Origin: an uncultured Christensenella sp.
Lineage (GTDB): Bacteria > Bacillota > Clostridia > Christensenellales > Pumilibacteraceae
Direction: 5' to 3'
Length of the DNA stretch: 64,000 nt
Assembly (NCBI GenBank): GCA_910577995.1
Contig: CAJTND010000001.1
Location: 62,001-126,000, forward strand
Within the stretch, counting starts at the first letter, position 1, and each line of letters starts with the position of its first letter. Below the pieces are notes generated by a model, which had not been told where the DNA came from, made no database searches, and worked only from the letters and a program-made list of their open reading frames with translations. A program made the position numbers and the translations under genes. Below, in pieces: positions 55,269-64,000 of this stretch.

Positions 55269-57460
55269 TAGCAAAAGTCATAGTCGACATTTCGTCGAGC
55301 GAGGTCGACAGGGTATTCGATTACGAAACGATCGACGGCGTCGAGCGCGGCTCGCGCGTTTCCGTTCCTTTCGGACGGCAAAGTCTCGAAGGTTATGTCA
55401 TCGGGCTGTCGGAGACTACCGACGTTCCCAAGGATAAGCTCAAAAAGATAAGCGGCGTCATCGACGACCGACCGATCATCTCAGATGAGTTTTTGGGCTT
55501 GTGCGACCATATGACGGAGCGTTTCCACCTGCGCAAGATAGACGTTTTTCGGTTGTTTTTGCCGACAAAGCTTCGCGGCGGCAGGATAAAGGCGCTCGAA
55601 AAAAATTTTTTATCGGTATCGCCCGAGTACGCCGAGACCGATCCGAACCTTTTTATCAAAAAATCCGCGCATTCCCAGCTCGAAGTGTTCGAGTATCTGC
55701 TCGACGCTAAGGAAGCGGAGCAGAGCTACCTCAATGCCAATTTCTCCGCGGCTGCTGTTCGCAATCTCGTAGCGCGCGGTGTTTTTTCCGTCCGCAGACA
55801 GCGCGTAATGCGCACGCCGTATTCGGGCGTTGTGCAAAAGACGACTGACGTCAAGCTCACCGACGCGCAGTCCGCGGCAGTCGAGGCTATAATGGCGTCG
55901 GACAAACCGACGCTGTTATTCGGCGTGACCGGCAGCGGCAAGACCGAGGTTTATCTCGACTGCATCGAAAAAACGCTCGCAGTCGGCAAGACCGCCATCA
56001 TGCTCGTGCCCGAAATATCGCTTACGCCGCAGGTCATGCGCATATTCCGCGCGCGGTTCGGCGATGCGGTCGCGCTGTTGCATTCGGGACTGTCGGACGG
56101 CGAGCGGTTCGACGAATGGCGACGGCTGTTGACGGGCGAGGCGCGCGTCGCCGTCGGCGCGAGGTCGGCAATATTCGCGCCGCTTACGGACCTCGGTCTT
56201 ATCGTGATAGACGAGGAGCACGACACGTCGTATGTTTCCGAATCGAATCCGCGGTATATCACGCGCGACGTCGCGTTCTTCCGCGCGCGCTACAACGGCG
56301 CGAAAACGGTAATGGGCTCGGCTACGCCGTCGACGGAAAGCTTTTATCGCGCGGAGCGCGGCGAGTATTCGCTCGTGCGCATGCCCGAGCGAATCAATAA
56401 GCGCAAGATGCCCGAGATCGAAATAGTCAATATGTGCGACGAGGCGATGTACGGCAATTCGGGCATGTTTTCAGCAAAGCTCGTGTCGGCGCTCGACGAC
56501 TGTCTTAAAGCGGGCAATCAGGCGATACTGTTTCTCAACCGCCGCGGTTACAGCTCGTATGTGATGTGCCGGAAATGCGGGTACGTAGCCAAGTGCGAGG
56601 ATTGCGACGTTTCGCTCGTGTATCACAAGGAAGAGAACGTGCTCAAATGCCATTACTGTCAGCGCAGGTACGCAATGCTCGACCTGTGTCCGGAGTGCAA
56701 GAGCCCGCACATAAAACAGGGTTTTGTCGGGACGGAGCGCGTAGTCGAGCATGTTAACAAGATGTTCCCGTCGGCGCGGATAATACGCATGGACAACGAC
56801 ACGACGCGGAGCAAGGACGCGCATTTGCGGCTTCTTTCCGATTTTGCGAGCGGCAATGCAGATATACTCGTCGGAACGCAAATGGTGGCTAAGGGTCACG
56901 ACTTTGCCAACGTGACGCTCGTCGGGATAATCGATGCGGATATGAGCCTGCATTTTTCGGCGCATACGGCGGTGGAACGCACGTTCCAGCTGATAACACA
57001 GGTCGCGGGACGCGCAGGGCGCGAGAGCAAGCCCGGCAGGGTCGTGCTCCAAACCTATTCGCCCAATCACTATGTCTATCGCTATGCGGCGGCTTACGAT
57101 TACGAAGGGTTTTACCGAAAAGAGATCAACCTTTTGCAAGCGACCAAGTTCCCGCCGTTTACCGAGATCATCCGCATACTGATAAGCTGTGCCGACGAAT
57201 CCGTCGCGCTCGACGCGACAAAACTTGCGATAGACGGCGCTCGCGCGGTTGCGGCGGAACTGCCCGAGCAGTTCGTTTATCTTAACGCGATGCGCTCGCC
57301 TAAAAAACGGATACAGACCAAGTACCGCATGCAGGTGCTCATGCGCGTACTGCCGAACAGCGCTGCGCGCGCAAGGATATACGAAGTGGCCGACAGCGTC
57401 ACGGAAAAATTCCCGGGCGTTACATGCTTTACCGAGCTCGATCCGAACGATCTCAGTTAG
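55265..57460 (+). CDS. priA: Primosomal protein N' (PriA helicase)
   Basis: A 731-residue replication-restart helicase. The N-terminal 3'-DNA-binding domain is followed by Walker A GVTGSGKTEVY (about 220-230), Walker B DEEHD, and a paired zinc-binding insertion of eight cysteines between about residues 435 and 480 (CRKCGYVAKCEDC ... CHYCQ ... CPECKS). The C-terminal helicase motifs include GTQMVAKGHDF and QVAGRAGR. Confidence 0.95.
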   Translation: MIAKVIVDISSSEVDRVFDYETIDGVERGSRVSVPFGRQSLEGYVIGLSETTDVPKDKLKKISGVIDDRPIISDEFLGLCDHMTERFHLRKIDVFRLFLPTKLRGGRIKALEKNFLSVSPEYAETDPNLFIKKSAHSQLEVFEYLLDAKEAEQSYLNANFSAAAVRNLVARGVFSVRRQRVMRTPYSGVVQKTTDVKLTDAQSAAVEAIMASDKPTLLFGVTGSGKTEVYLDCIEKTLAVGKTAIMLVPEISLTPQVMRIFRARFGDAVALLHSGLSDGERFDEWRRLLTGEARVAVGARSAIFAPLTDLGLIVIDEEHDTSYVSESNPRYITRDVAFFRARYNGAKTVMGSATPSTESFYRAERGEYSLVRMPERINKRKMPEIEIVNMCDEAMYGNSGMFSAKLVSALDDCLKAGNQAILFLNRRGYSSYVMCRKCGYVAKCEDCDVSLVYHKEENVLKCHYCQRRYAMLDLCPECKSPHIKQGFVGTERVVEHVNKMFPSARIIRMDNDTTRSKDAHLRLLSDFASGNADILVGTQMVAKGHDFANVTLVGIIDADMSLHFSAHTAVERTFQLITQVAGRAGRESKPGRVVLQTYSPNHYVYRYAAAYDYEGFYRKEINLLQATKFPPFTEIIRILISCADESVALDATKLAIDGARAVAAELPEQFVYLNAMRSPKKRIQTKYRMQVLMRVLPNSAARARIYEVADSVTEKFPGVTCFTELDPNDLS

Positions 57461-57477
57461 AAAAAGAGAGGTGTCTT

Positions 57478-57936
57478 ATGGCAATACGAAACATTTACAA
57501 AATAGGCGACGAAACGCTGCGCAGCGTCAGCCGTCCCGTCACGGAATTCGACGAGTCGCTTTCCGTACTCATCGATGATATGATAGATACGCTCATCCGC
57601 GCCGACGGCGCGGGGCTTGCCGCGCCGCAGATAGGCGTGCTCAAGCGTGTGTTTGTAGCGACTTTCGACGGCGGCAAGACTTTTGTGGAGGCAGTAAATC
57701 CCGTTATTGTCAAAGCCAAAGGCAAGCGAGTCGCGGCGGAAGGGTGTCTTTCCATCCCGCGCGTGTGGGAAAAGGTGGAGCGTCCGCGTCACGTGGTCGT
57801 AGAGGCGTTCGACCGTCACGGCGAGCCTATCGTATTGAAGGCGGACGGATTCGAGGCGTCGTGTTTTTGCCACGAGATAGACCACCTCGACGGCATACTG
57901 TTTACCGACAAGTCGATAAAGCCCGAAAGGAAGTAA
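57478..57936 (+). CDS. def: Peptide deformylase
   Basis: A 152-residue metalloenzyme removing formyl groups from nascent proteins. The three motifs GAGLAAPQ (44-51), EGCLS (88-92) and HEIDH (132-136) are intact with metal ligands C90, H132 and H136. AGAGGTG precedes the ATG at 57478; the longer in-frame start inside priA is rejected. Confidence 0.96.
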   Translation: MAIRNIYKIGDETLRSVSRPVTEFDESLSVLIDDMIDTLIRADGAGLAAPQIGVLKRVFVATFDGGKTFVEAVNPVIVKAKGKRVAAEGCLSIPRVWEKVERPRHVVVEAFDRHGEPIVLKADGFEASCFCHEIDHLDGILFTDKSIKPERK

Positions 57937-57943
57937 GGACGGC

Positions 57944-58858
57944 ATGAAGGTTTTGTTCATGGGCACGCCCGAATTTGCTGTGCCGTCGCTCGAAAGGTTG
58001 ATGAGCTCCGCGCATACGGTGGTAGGCGTAGTCGCTCAGCCCGACCGCGCGTTAAAGCGCGGCAAGGTCGAGTATTGCGCGGTCAAGACCGCCGCGCTTC
58101 GGCACGGGCTGACGGTTTTTCAACCGAACCGGATACGCGACGACGTTGCTCGGCTAAAAGAGTTCGGCGCGGATATCGGAGTAACAGCCGCTTACGGACA
58201 GCTGTTGACGCAGGAAGTCCTCGACGCTTTCCCGAAAGGCGTTATCAACGTGCACGCGTCGCTGCTGCCTAAATACCGCGGCGCGTCGCCGATATATTCC
58301 GCTATACTCGGCGGCGAGAAAGTCACTGGCGTTACGATAATGCGCACGGAACTCGGATTGGATACGGGCGATATGCTCGCATCGGTAAGCACCGAGATAG
58401 GCGAGACGGAAACTGCGAGCGAGTTAACATCGCGGCTCGCCGTGCTCGGCGCGGAACTGCTCGAAAAAACTCTCGACGGTTACGACGGGATAGAAGCAGT
58501 CAAGCAGGACGACGGCAAAGCGACCAAGTGCAGGACGATAAAAAAAGCCGAGGAATATATAGACTTTACGCGCGACGCGAAAGCCGTTGCCGATCAGATA
58601 CGCGCGCTCGCGGATACGCCTTGCGCCAAGACCGTTATCGGCGGAGAAACGTATAAGATATACGCGGCGGCGGCGACGGACGGGAGCGGCGAAGCGGGCG
58701 TTATAACGGAAAGCGGCGATAGGCTCGTCATAGCGTGCGGCAGCGGCGCGGTGGAGATACTCTCAATACAAGCGCCCGGAAAACGCAGGCTCGGTATTGC
58801 CGAGTTCCTGCGCGGGCGGAAATTCGAGATCGGAGCTACTTGTGGAAAACCGCAATAA
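57944..58858 (+). CDS. fmt: Methionyl-tRNA formyltransferase
   Basis: A 304-residue enzyme formylating initiator Met-tRNA. It starts KVLFMGTPEFAVPSLE and has the formyl-folate site NVHASLLPKYRGASPI with catalytic Asn/His/Asp residues. Paired with def seven bases upstream. It overlaps rsmB by 17 bases. Confidence 0.96.
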   Translation: MKVLFMGTPEFAVPSLERLMSSAHTVVGVVAQPDRALKRGKVEYCAVKTAALRHGLTVFQPNRIRDDVARLKEFGADIGVTAAYGQLLTQEVLDAFPKGVINVHASLLPKYRGASPIYSAILGGEKVTGVTIMRTELGLDTGDMLASVSTEIGETETASELTSRLAVLGAELLEKTLDGYDGIEAVKQDDGKATKCRTIKKAEEYIDFTRDAKAVADQIRALADTPCAKTVIGGETYKIYAAAATDGSGEAGVITESGDRLVIACGSGAVEILSIQAPGKRRLGIAEFLRGRKFEIGATCGKPQ

Positions 58859-60122
58859 TTCTGTAAGAACGGCGGAGGCGCGCGGCGCGTTCGCCGCGGA
58901 TAAAATAGTGGACAGGGCGGTGTTCAACGCGCTGTACGCGGTGTTTTACGACGGCGCGTACTGTCAAAAGGCGTTGACCGATTCGCTTCGCACGCTCAAG
59001 GACGATAGGTCTTACGCTTTCGTCACGAGCGCGTTTTACGGCGTGCTCGATAACAATATCCGCTTGACCAAGCTTATCGACGGGCTTTGCGAAAAAACGC
59101 CCGGCGTTGCGCCGTCTACCGTGCTCAAAATAGGGCTTTATTATCTCGGGTATGCCGAGATGCCAGACTATGCGGCGGTCAATCGCGCCGTAGAGCTATC
59201 CAAACAGCTTAACGGCGTGTACAGCGGGTTTATAAACGCGGTGCTGAAAAAATCAATAGGTTTCAAGCCGAAGTTTGCAAACAGCCTCGAAAAATTTTCT
59301 TACGATCACAACGTGCCCGTGTGGCTCGCGAAGATGCTCATACTCGACTATTCGGAAACGCGCGCCGCGGCGATGCTCGATGCGCCGTTGTCCGATAAAA
59401 CGCACGTGCGTCCCGTTACGGGCAGGCTTACGGAAGCCGCTTTTGCCGCAACTGCGAAGCGGCTCGGCTGCCGGCTCACCGATTGCGGTTGCTATTGCGA
59501 CAGAACGGCGCTCGCAAAGTTCAAGGACGGCACTATAACTGCGCAGTCGCGCTCGTCGATGCTCGCCGTAAGAGCTTATAAAAAGGGTATCGACGGCGGC
59601 AAGGCGCTCGATCTGTGCGCCGCGCCCGGCGGTAAATCGTTGTATCTGTCCGAGCTCGGCGACTTCGATATAACTGCGTGCGATATTTACGAGCACAAGA
59701 TAAAGCTTATGCAAGGTCTTGCAAACAAGCTCGGCGCGGATATCAAGGTCAAGCTCAACGATGCGACGCTGCACAATTCGGAGTTTGACGACGCTTTCGA
59801 TCTCGTCATTGCCGACTGTCCGTGCAGCGGTACGGGCACGCTCCGCTCCAAGCCCGATATCCTATTGCGCCGCAAGCCGAGCGATCTCGAAGAGTTGTGC
59901 GCGCTCCAAGTAAAAATAATGAACGCGGCGAGCAAGTATTGCCGCGTCGGCGGCGTGCTGTGCTATTCGACCTGCTCGGTGCTTAAATGCGAAAACGAAA
60001 AGATACGCGCAAAGTTCCTCGAAGCGCATGCCGAGTACGAGCCGATAGACGAGACCAAACTCACGCCCGACAAAGATCTATGCGACGGGTTCTATATCGC
60101 TCGATTCAAACGGAAGGCGTGA
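58842..60122 (+). CDS. rsmB: 16S rRNA (cytosine967-C5)-methyltransferase RsmB
   Basis: A 426-residue methyltransferase with an N-terminal NusB-like helical domain (about 15-150) and a C-terminal AdoMet domain: LDLCAAPGGKSLYLSELG, the DCPCSGTGTL (Pro-Cys) motif and the nucleophile cysteine in YSTCSVLKCENE. The GTG start at 58842 is supported by GGAG six bases upstream and lies inside the fmt end. One base separates it from rlmN. Confidence 0.94.
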   Translation: MENRNNSVRTAEARGAFAADKIVDRAVFNALYAVFYDGAYCQKALTDSLRTLKDDRSYAFVTSAFYGVLDNNIRLTKLIDGLCEKTPGVAPSTVLKIGLYYLGYAEMPDYAAVNRAVELSKQLNGVYSGFINAVLKKSIGFKPKFANSLEKFSYDHNVPVWLAKMLILDYSETRAAAMLDAPLSDKTHVRPVTGRLTEAAFAATAKRLGCRLTDCGCYCDRTALAKFKDGTITAQSRSSMLAVRAYKKGIDGGKALDLCAAPGGKSLYLSELGDFDITACDIYEHKIKLMQGLANKLGADIKVKLNDATLHNSEFDDAFDLVIADCPCSGTGTLRSKPDILLRRKPSDLEELCALQVKIMNAASKYCRVGGVLCYSTCSVLKCENEKIRAKFLEAHAEYEPIDETKLTPDKDLCDGFYIARFKRKA

Positions 60123-60123
60123 T

Positions 60124-61179
60124 ATGAAACTTCTTGCCGATCTCGACATGTCGGGGCTCGAACAGCTCGTTGCGTCGATGGATCAACCCAAATACCGCGC
60201 TAAACAGCTTATGCGCCATATAACTGCGTACGACGGGTACGACGGTATCACGGATCTGCCCAAGACCTTTGTCAAACAGCTTTCGGAAAGCTATGTAATG
60301 CGCGCGCTCACGGAAAAAACACGGGTCGAGGCGGCTGACGGCGCCGTGCGCTATCTGTTCGAAACGCAAGGCGGCGATCTGATCGAATCGGTGTTTTTGC
60401 CGCACGGCTACGGCAACAGCGTTTGCGTGTCGTGTCAGGTCGGGTGCGCTATGGGTTGTGTATTTTGCGCGTCCGGACACTACGGACTGAAACGCGATCT
60501 CTCGGCGGGCGAGATTCTGTCGCAGGTGCTTTATATAGCGCGCGACAAAAAAGACGTCGGCGGAGTGAAAAAGATAGTTATGATGGGCAGCGGCGAACCG
60601 CTCGCCAATTATGCCGAAACGGTGCGCTTTATCAAGCTCGTTACGTCGTCCGACGGTTTCGACATAGGCATGCGGTCGCTGTCCGTTTCGACCTGCGGCT
60701 TGCCCGACAAGATAGACAGGCTTGCCGCCGACGGGTTTTCAGGCACGCTGTCGCTGTCCTTGCACGCCGCCACCGACGAAAAACGAAAGAGCATAATGCG
60801 CGTCGCGAACAGCTATTCGGTAACGGAGCTGGTCGCCGCGCTCAAACGCTTTTTTGAAGCGACGGGCAGGCGCGTAGTTATAGAGTATATTCTTATAGGC
60901 GGTTTCAATGATAAAGGCGAGGACGTCGCCGCGCTGAAAACGCTTTTGAAGGGCTTGTGCTGTCATATAAATTTGATACCGCTCAATCCGACCGACCACT
61001 GCGAATTGCGCCCCTGCTCGAGAAAACACGCGTACGAGTTTTGCTCCCGATTGGAAAAAGCGGGGCTTTCCGCGACGGTCAGGCGGTCTATGGGTTCGGA
61101 CGTGGCAGGCGCGTGCGGTCAGCTTAAAAACCGCACGGTAGAGCGTCGGCGCTTGGATGAAGACGGCAAAAATTATTGA
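60124..61179 (+). CDS. rlmN: Dual-specificity rRNA/tRNA adenine-C2 methyltransferase RlmN
   Basis: A 351-residue radical-SAM enzyme methylating A2503 of 23S rRNA and A37 of some tRNAs. The cluster cysteines are C108-x3-C112-x2-C115, GSGEPLANY is the AdoMet motif, and the mechanistic cysteine lies in GACGQL near the C-terminus. It starts one base after the rsmB stop and ends the def-fmt-rsmB-rlmN run. Confidence 0.95.
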   Translation: MKLLADLDMSGLEQLVASMDQPKYRAKQLMRHITAYDGYDGITDLPKTFVKQLSESYVMRALTEKTRVEAADGAVRYLFETQGGDLIESVFLPHGYGNSVCVSCQVGCAMGCVFCASGHYGLKRDLSAGEILSQVLYIARDKKDVGGVKKIVMMGSGEPLANYAETVRFIKLVTSSDGFDIGMRSLSVSTCGLPDKIDRLAADGFSGTLSLSLHAATDEKRKSIMRVANSYSVTELVAALKRFFEATGRRVVIEYILIGGFNDKGEDVAALKTLLKGLCCHINLIPLNPTDHCELRPCSRKHAYEFCSRLEKAGLSATVRRSMGSDVAGACGQLKNRTVERRRLDEDGKNY

Positions 61180-61209
61180 AAAATATTGTAAAAAACGCGT
61201 TAAAATCAC

Positions 61210-61238
61210 TTGCCTAAAACGCCGATATATGATATAAT
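61210..61238 (+). promoter_or_regulatory. Promoter of rplS
   Basis: TTGCCT (61210-61215), 17-base spacer, TATAAT (61233-61238). It leaves a leader of about 73 bases before the ATG. Confidence 0.72.
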
Positions 61239-61317
61239 TACCAAGAAATCAACATGAATTCGACTTCGCTGTCACGGAAAATGGGTACGCGGAGTTTTTT
61301 GCAGGTCAGGAGGTATC

Positions 61318-61659
61318 ATGAGCAACATCATCGCCGAAATCGAAAAGGAATATATGAAGACGGACGTTCCCGCGTTTGACGTGGGCGATACCGTGCGTGT
61401 ATCGGTCAAGGTCAAAGAAGGCAACCGCGAGCGTGTTCAGGCTTTCGAGGGCATAGTCATCGCCAAGAAAAACGGTTCTGTCCGCGAGACGTTTACCGTG
61501 CGCCGCGTTTCTTTCGGCGTAGGTATCGAGCGTACCTTCCCGCTTCATTCGCCGCGCATCACGGCTATAGACGTTATCAAGCACGGCAAAGTCCGCCGCG
61601 CCAAGCTGTATTACCTTCGCAACCTTTCCGGTAAAGCGGCTAAGATAAAAGAGAAATAA
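61318..61659 (+). CDS. rplS: 50S ribosomal protein L19
   Basis: A 113-residue bL19 with [20 protein letters not shown] and the signature [14 protein letters not shown] segment [11 protein letters not shown], ending in [26 protein letters not shown] precedes the ATG. It is monocistronic here, with its own promoter and terminator, rather than following trmD as in most bacteria. Confidence 0.97.
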   Translation: MSNIIAEIEKEYMKTDVPAFDVGDTVRVSVKVKEGNRERVQAFEGIVIAKKNGSVRETFTVRRVSFGVGIERTFPLHSPRITAIDVIKHGKVRRAKLYYLRNLSGKAAKIKEK

Positions 61660-61675
61660 TTCTTTATAGAAATTT

Positions 61676-61703
61676 TCGGCGGATAGTCCGCCGATTTTTT
61701 TTT
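61676..61703 (+). terminator. Terminator of rplS
   Basis: TCGGCGGA/TCCGCCGA arms (61676-61683, 61687-61694) with a 3-base loop and a run of T. Confidence 0.9.
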
Positions 61704-61770
61704 GCTTTTTTCTCGGCGTTTTGCATTAGACGGTATATACGGTACGCGGAAAAGTCAACAATTAACGTAA

Positions 61771-64000
61771 ATGGACTCACTGCTTATCGTTGCGGCTACC
61801 GTCGTGGCGGTATTGATCGTTTTAAGAACAATAGCGCCGACGTACAAGCCGAGATTTACGGTCTCGGAGCGTGTGCCGACGCGCGGGCTTGCCGCATCGG
61901 TCGGCGGGCTGGGCAGAGCATGCGCAAAGACAGAGAGGGGAAAGGGTGTTTCCGCGGCGCGGGTGTGCCGCGCGCTTAAAAAGACCGTTGCCGCCGCGGC
62001 GCGCAAAAAAGAGCGGGAAAAGTGGGAAAGCAAGCTCGTCGACAAAGCTGAGCTTCTTATAGGCGCGGCGGAAGCCGCCAAGAAGACGCTCGGCAAGTCG
62101 TATACGCTCGGGCACGTGCGCGGAACGCCGCGTATATTCGCTTTGTGTAAGGAGATAGCGGAGAAAACACGCGGGAGAGTGGATAAAAATCTTTTTATTG
62201 AGCTGGTGAAGCGCTTTTCCGCCGTCGCACCGCTTACCGTCGATGAATGCGGCATGCTCGGCGATATGCTTATTTTTTGCCTGTGCGAAACGATCTGCGC
62301 CGCCGCGGACGGTGCGGAGCGAAAGGGGCGATCGTATGACAAAGGCAGAGCCGACGGCGCGGACGGGCGCGTCGACCTTGACCGTATAACATCGGATGAC
62401 TATATATGCGGATTGACTGAGACCGCCGAGGATACGGATGCCGTCGCGCGCATGGCGGAAAACAACGGTATAGACGTCGATGCGGCAGTTGCGGCGCGGC
62501 GGAAGTACGTTGCGGAGGTCTACGCTTTGATAGCTTGCGCGGCGGAGGCGGTAAAGGCTTTTTCGGCGTTGCCGCGCTATGAGTTTTACGGTCTGTCTGC
62601 GGCGTACTCCGTGCTCGAACAGTCAAGCGAGTTTTCGGCCGCGGACGAGAAGCAAAGGGCGAGAGTGCTTTCGGCGGTAGCCGCGACCGCAAGAAAGCAC
62701 AAGACGGGCGAAGTCGACTTTGCAAAAGAATGTATCGACTATGTCGCCGCATCGGGCGGAACGGTCGAAAGATACGCAGTACCCAGACCGCGATTTCGTG
62801 TGACGGTGCGTTATATCTTGCCTACTGCGGCGGCGATTTTGGCTGTCGTGTTGTTTTACGTATTTTCTCCGCCGATGTTTTCCGCGTACTACGTATTGAT
62901 GTTCGCGGTAGTCGTCACCGCGTTTTACAGGATAGCGCGTGTGTTGACAGCGCAGTATTATGCGCCGCGGTCAAGCGGACGCGACGCTCATTCGATCGTG
63001 TACGCAGTCACCGGCGCGAAGTACCTCGAACAGCGGCTCGATATGCTCCGCGCCGTCGGGCACAGACTCGACGCGTCAGCTAAGGACCGCAAGCTCGCTG
63101 TACTGTATGCCAAGTTGCTTTTGGAATGTATCACTGTTGTAATATGTGCGACGGCACAGCTTTTTGCTATTGTTTTCGTTGCGAGACGGTTTTCGCCGAC
63201 GGCGTTTTTCGTCGCATGCTCCGCATGTATCGCGGTCGCGCTCGCCGGGCTGTTCCGAAGCGGCGCGGAGCTGTCGTTTAAGCCTCTTAAAAGTATATTG
63301 ACTGCGGCGATGATATTTGCCGCTTTTCCGTCGGCGGCGGTCACTGCAATCGTATTGTGTATTTTCGGCAAGCGGATAAAGCGGCTCGATATATCTGCGG
63401 CGAAGCGTCGGTTTTTTGCGGTAGCGATATCGTCGCAGGTCGCGGCGGGCGCTACTGTGATATGCGTCGGCGCGGTGTTTTGTCCGCCGATGACGGCTGT
63501 CGGGTGTGTCTTTTTAGTTTTTCTGCTTATTCCGTTCGTCGTTGAAAAGATATACTCGGCTATTTCGAAAAAACCGAAGAGGTCGGATGATACGATAAAA
63601 CGCGAAGATACATCTATCGACTGCGGCGAATGTTTCGGCGGCGAAACTAAAACAAAGCTATGCATGCTAAATAACGGCAGTGTTTATATCACATGCGATA
63701 ACCGCGGCTCGGTCATGCTGTCCGACTGCGAGGGCGGCGCGCCGCGCGGGCTGTTTCGTTCGGGCGCGGTATGTAAGATAGGCGCGCATGCGTTCGATCT
63801 GACGAGATGCGGCGGAGTTTTTGCTAAGCATAAGGCTGTATACCGCGCGGTAGCGTCGGGAGCGGAGTTTATAGTCGAAGTAGTCGCGCCGACAGAGCTT
63901 GCGGCGTGCGCTTATAGGATAACGCTTATAAACAGGACCGCCGCGACAGTAACAGCGGAGCTGTCGGTCTATGCCGCGCCGTGCGACGGAAATAGTAGCG
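61771..64000 (+). CDS. Large membrane protein related to cyclic beta-1,2-glucan synthase/GH94 (partial)
   Basis: The frame runs without a stop from ATG 61771 to the window end (743 codons), so the 3' part is missing. One N-terminal membrane helix (about 4-22) is followed by a basic helical domain whose patterns LTVDECGMLGDMLIFCLCETI (split by a Gly-Asp pair) and YEFYGLSAAYSVLEQ resemble the N-terminal region of NdvB/Cgs proteins. About six further transmembrane segments lie at 345-610. From about 628 a beta-rich domain (LNNGSVYITCDNRGSVML, then ITLINRTAATVTAELSVY) resembles the N-terminal beta sandwich of GH94/GT36 modules. The GT84 glycosyltransferase domain expected before it is not apparent. 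Likely role: processing or synthesis of beta-glucans at the membrane. No clear ribosome-binding site. Confidence 0.65.
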   Translation, partial: MDSLLIVAATVVAVLIVLRTIAPTYKPRFTVSERVPTRGLAASVGGLGRACAKTERGKGVSAARVCRALKKTVAAAARKKEREKWESKLVDKAELLIGAAEAAKKTLGKSYTLGHVRGTPRIFALCKEIAEKTRGRVDKNLFIELVKRFSAVAPLTVDECGMLGDMLIFCLCETICAAADGAERKGRSYDKGRADGADGRVDLDRITSDDYICGLTETAEDTDAVARMAENNGIDVDAAVAARRKYVAEVYALIACAAEAVKAFSALPRYEFYGLSAAYSVLEQSSEFSAADEKQRARVLSAVAATARKHKTGEVDFAKECIDYVAASGGTVERYAVPRPRFRVTVRYILPTAAAILAVVLFYVFSPPMFSAYYVLMFAVVVTAFYRIARVLTAQYYAPRSSGRDAHSIVYAVTGAKYLEQRLDMLRAVGHRLDASAKDRKLAVLYAKLLLECITVVICATAQLFAIVFVARRFSPTAFFVACSACIAVALAGLFRSGAELSFKPLKSILTAAMIFAAFPSAAVTAIVLCIFGKRIKRLDISAAKRRFFAVAISSQVAAGATVICVGAVFCPPMTAVGCVFLVFLLIPFVVEKIYSAISKKPKRSDDTIKREDTSIDCGECFGGETKTKLCMLNNGSVYITCDNRGSVMLSDCEGGAPRGLFRSGAVCKIGAHAFDLTRCGGVFAKHKAVYRAVASGAEFIVEVVAPTELAACAYRITLINRTAATVTAELSVYAAPCDGNSS

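Noticed and set aside
61239..61317. Ribosomal-protein leader or leader peptide before rplS
   Set aside because: A short overlapping frame starting at 61254 exists, but I could not establish a conserved structure by eye; a covariance-model search would decide.

Overview
The window looks like a chromosomal segment of an uncultured anaerobic Bacillota (Clostridia, possibly a Christensenellales-like gut lineage). The housekeeping gene order is Bacillota-like (rpmF-plsX-rnc-smc-ftsY-ylxM-ffh-rpsP-khpA-rimM-trmD-rbgA-rnhB-yraN, and yicC-gmk-rpoZ-coaBC-priA-def-fmt-rsmB-rlmN). Promoters are of the SigA type (TTGACA-17-TATAAT). The lineage assignment is inference; no rRNA is present. Apart from the AT-rich left edge the DNA is moderately GC-rich and densely coded.

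Layout. 1-1400: an AT-rich, decayed accessory edge with a truncated ORF, a minimal nucleotidyltransferase and a broken SAP/DUF6434-like gene. 1412-6740: a two-component system divergent from a large secreted, cysteine-repeat surface protein, with a regulator-like direct repeat between them. 6838-14247: mixed single genes (ZIP transporter, esterase-like hydrolase, O-antigen-ligase-like protein, Mrp ATPase, MscS channel, inosine-DNA glycosylase, Fe-S flavoprotein, unknown small protein, tRNA-Lys). 14428-14802: a three-tRNA operon. 14937-23480: an L-rhamnose operon (GH78 alpha-L-rhamnosidase, rhaB, rhaA, rhaD, GH2 glycosidase) that would free L-rhamnose and convert it to DHAP and L-lactaldehyde. 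23521-25104: a small zincin-like protein, a 62-bp tandem repeat, tRNA-Thr, ppa, tRNA-Gly and a tRNA-Gly remnant.

25226-37431 carries ribosome, SRP and chromosome-maintenance genes. 37471-43481 is the F-type ATP synthase operon; then come alr, folate, rRNA-methylation, CoA and aromatic genes, pcrA-ligA, and yicC through rlmN. rplS stands alone with its own promoter at 61210. The window ends inside a very large membrane protein resembling cyclic beta-1,2-glucan synthase/GH94 proteins.

Most notable: the ATP synthase operon has no separate atpH. The C-terminal domain of the delta subunit is instead fused through a basic linker to the N-terminus of alpha (38992-40854), and the delta N-terminal domain is absent from the operon. 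If translated as seen, each F1 would carry three delta C-terminal domains rather than one. Other points of interest are several promoters placed so that transcripts would be leaderless or nearly so (9039, 12978, 37471), and a terminator-like inverted repeat positioned across the ylxM-ffh promoter so that only read-through transcripts should fold it.
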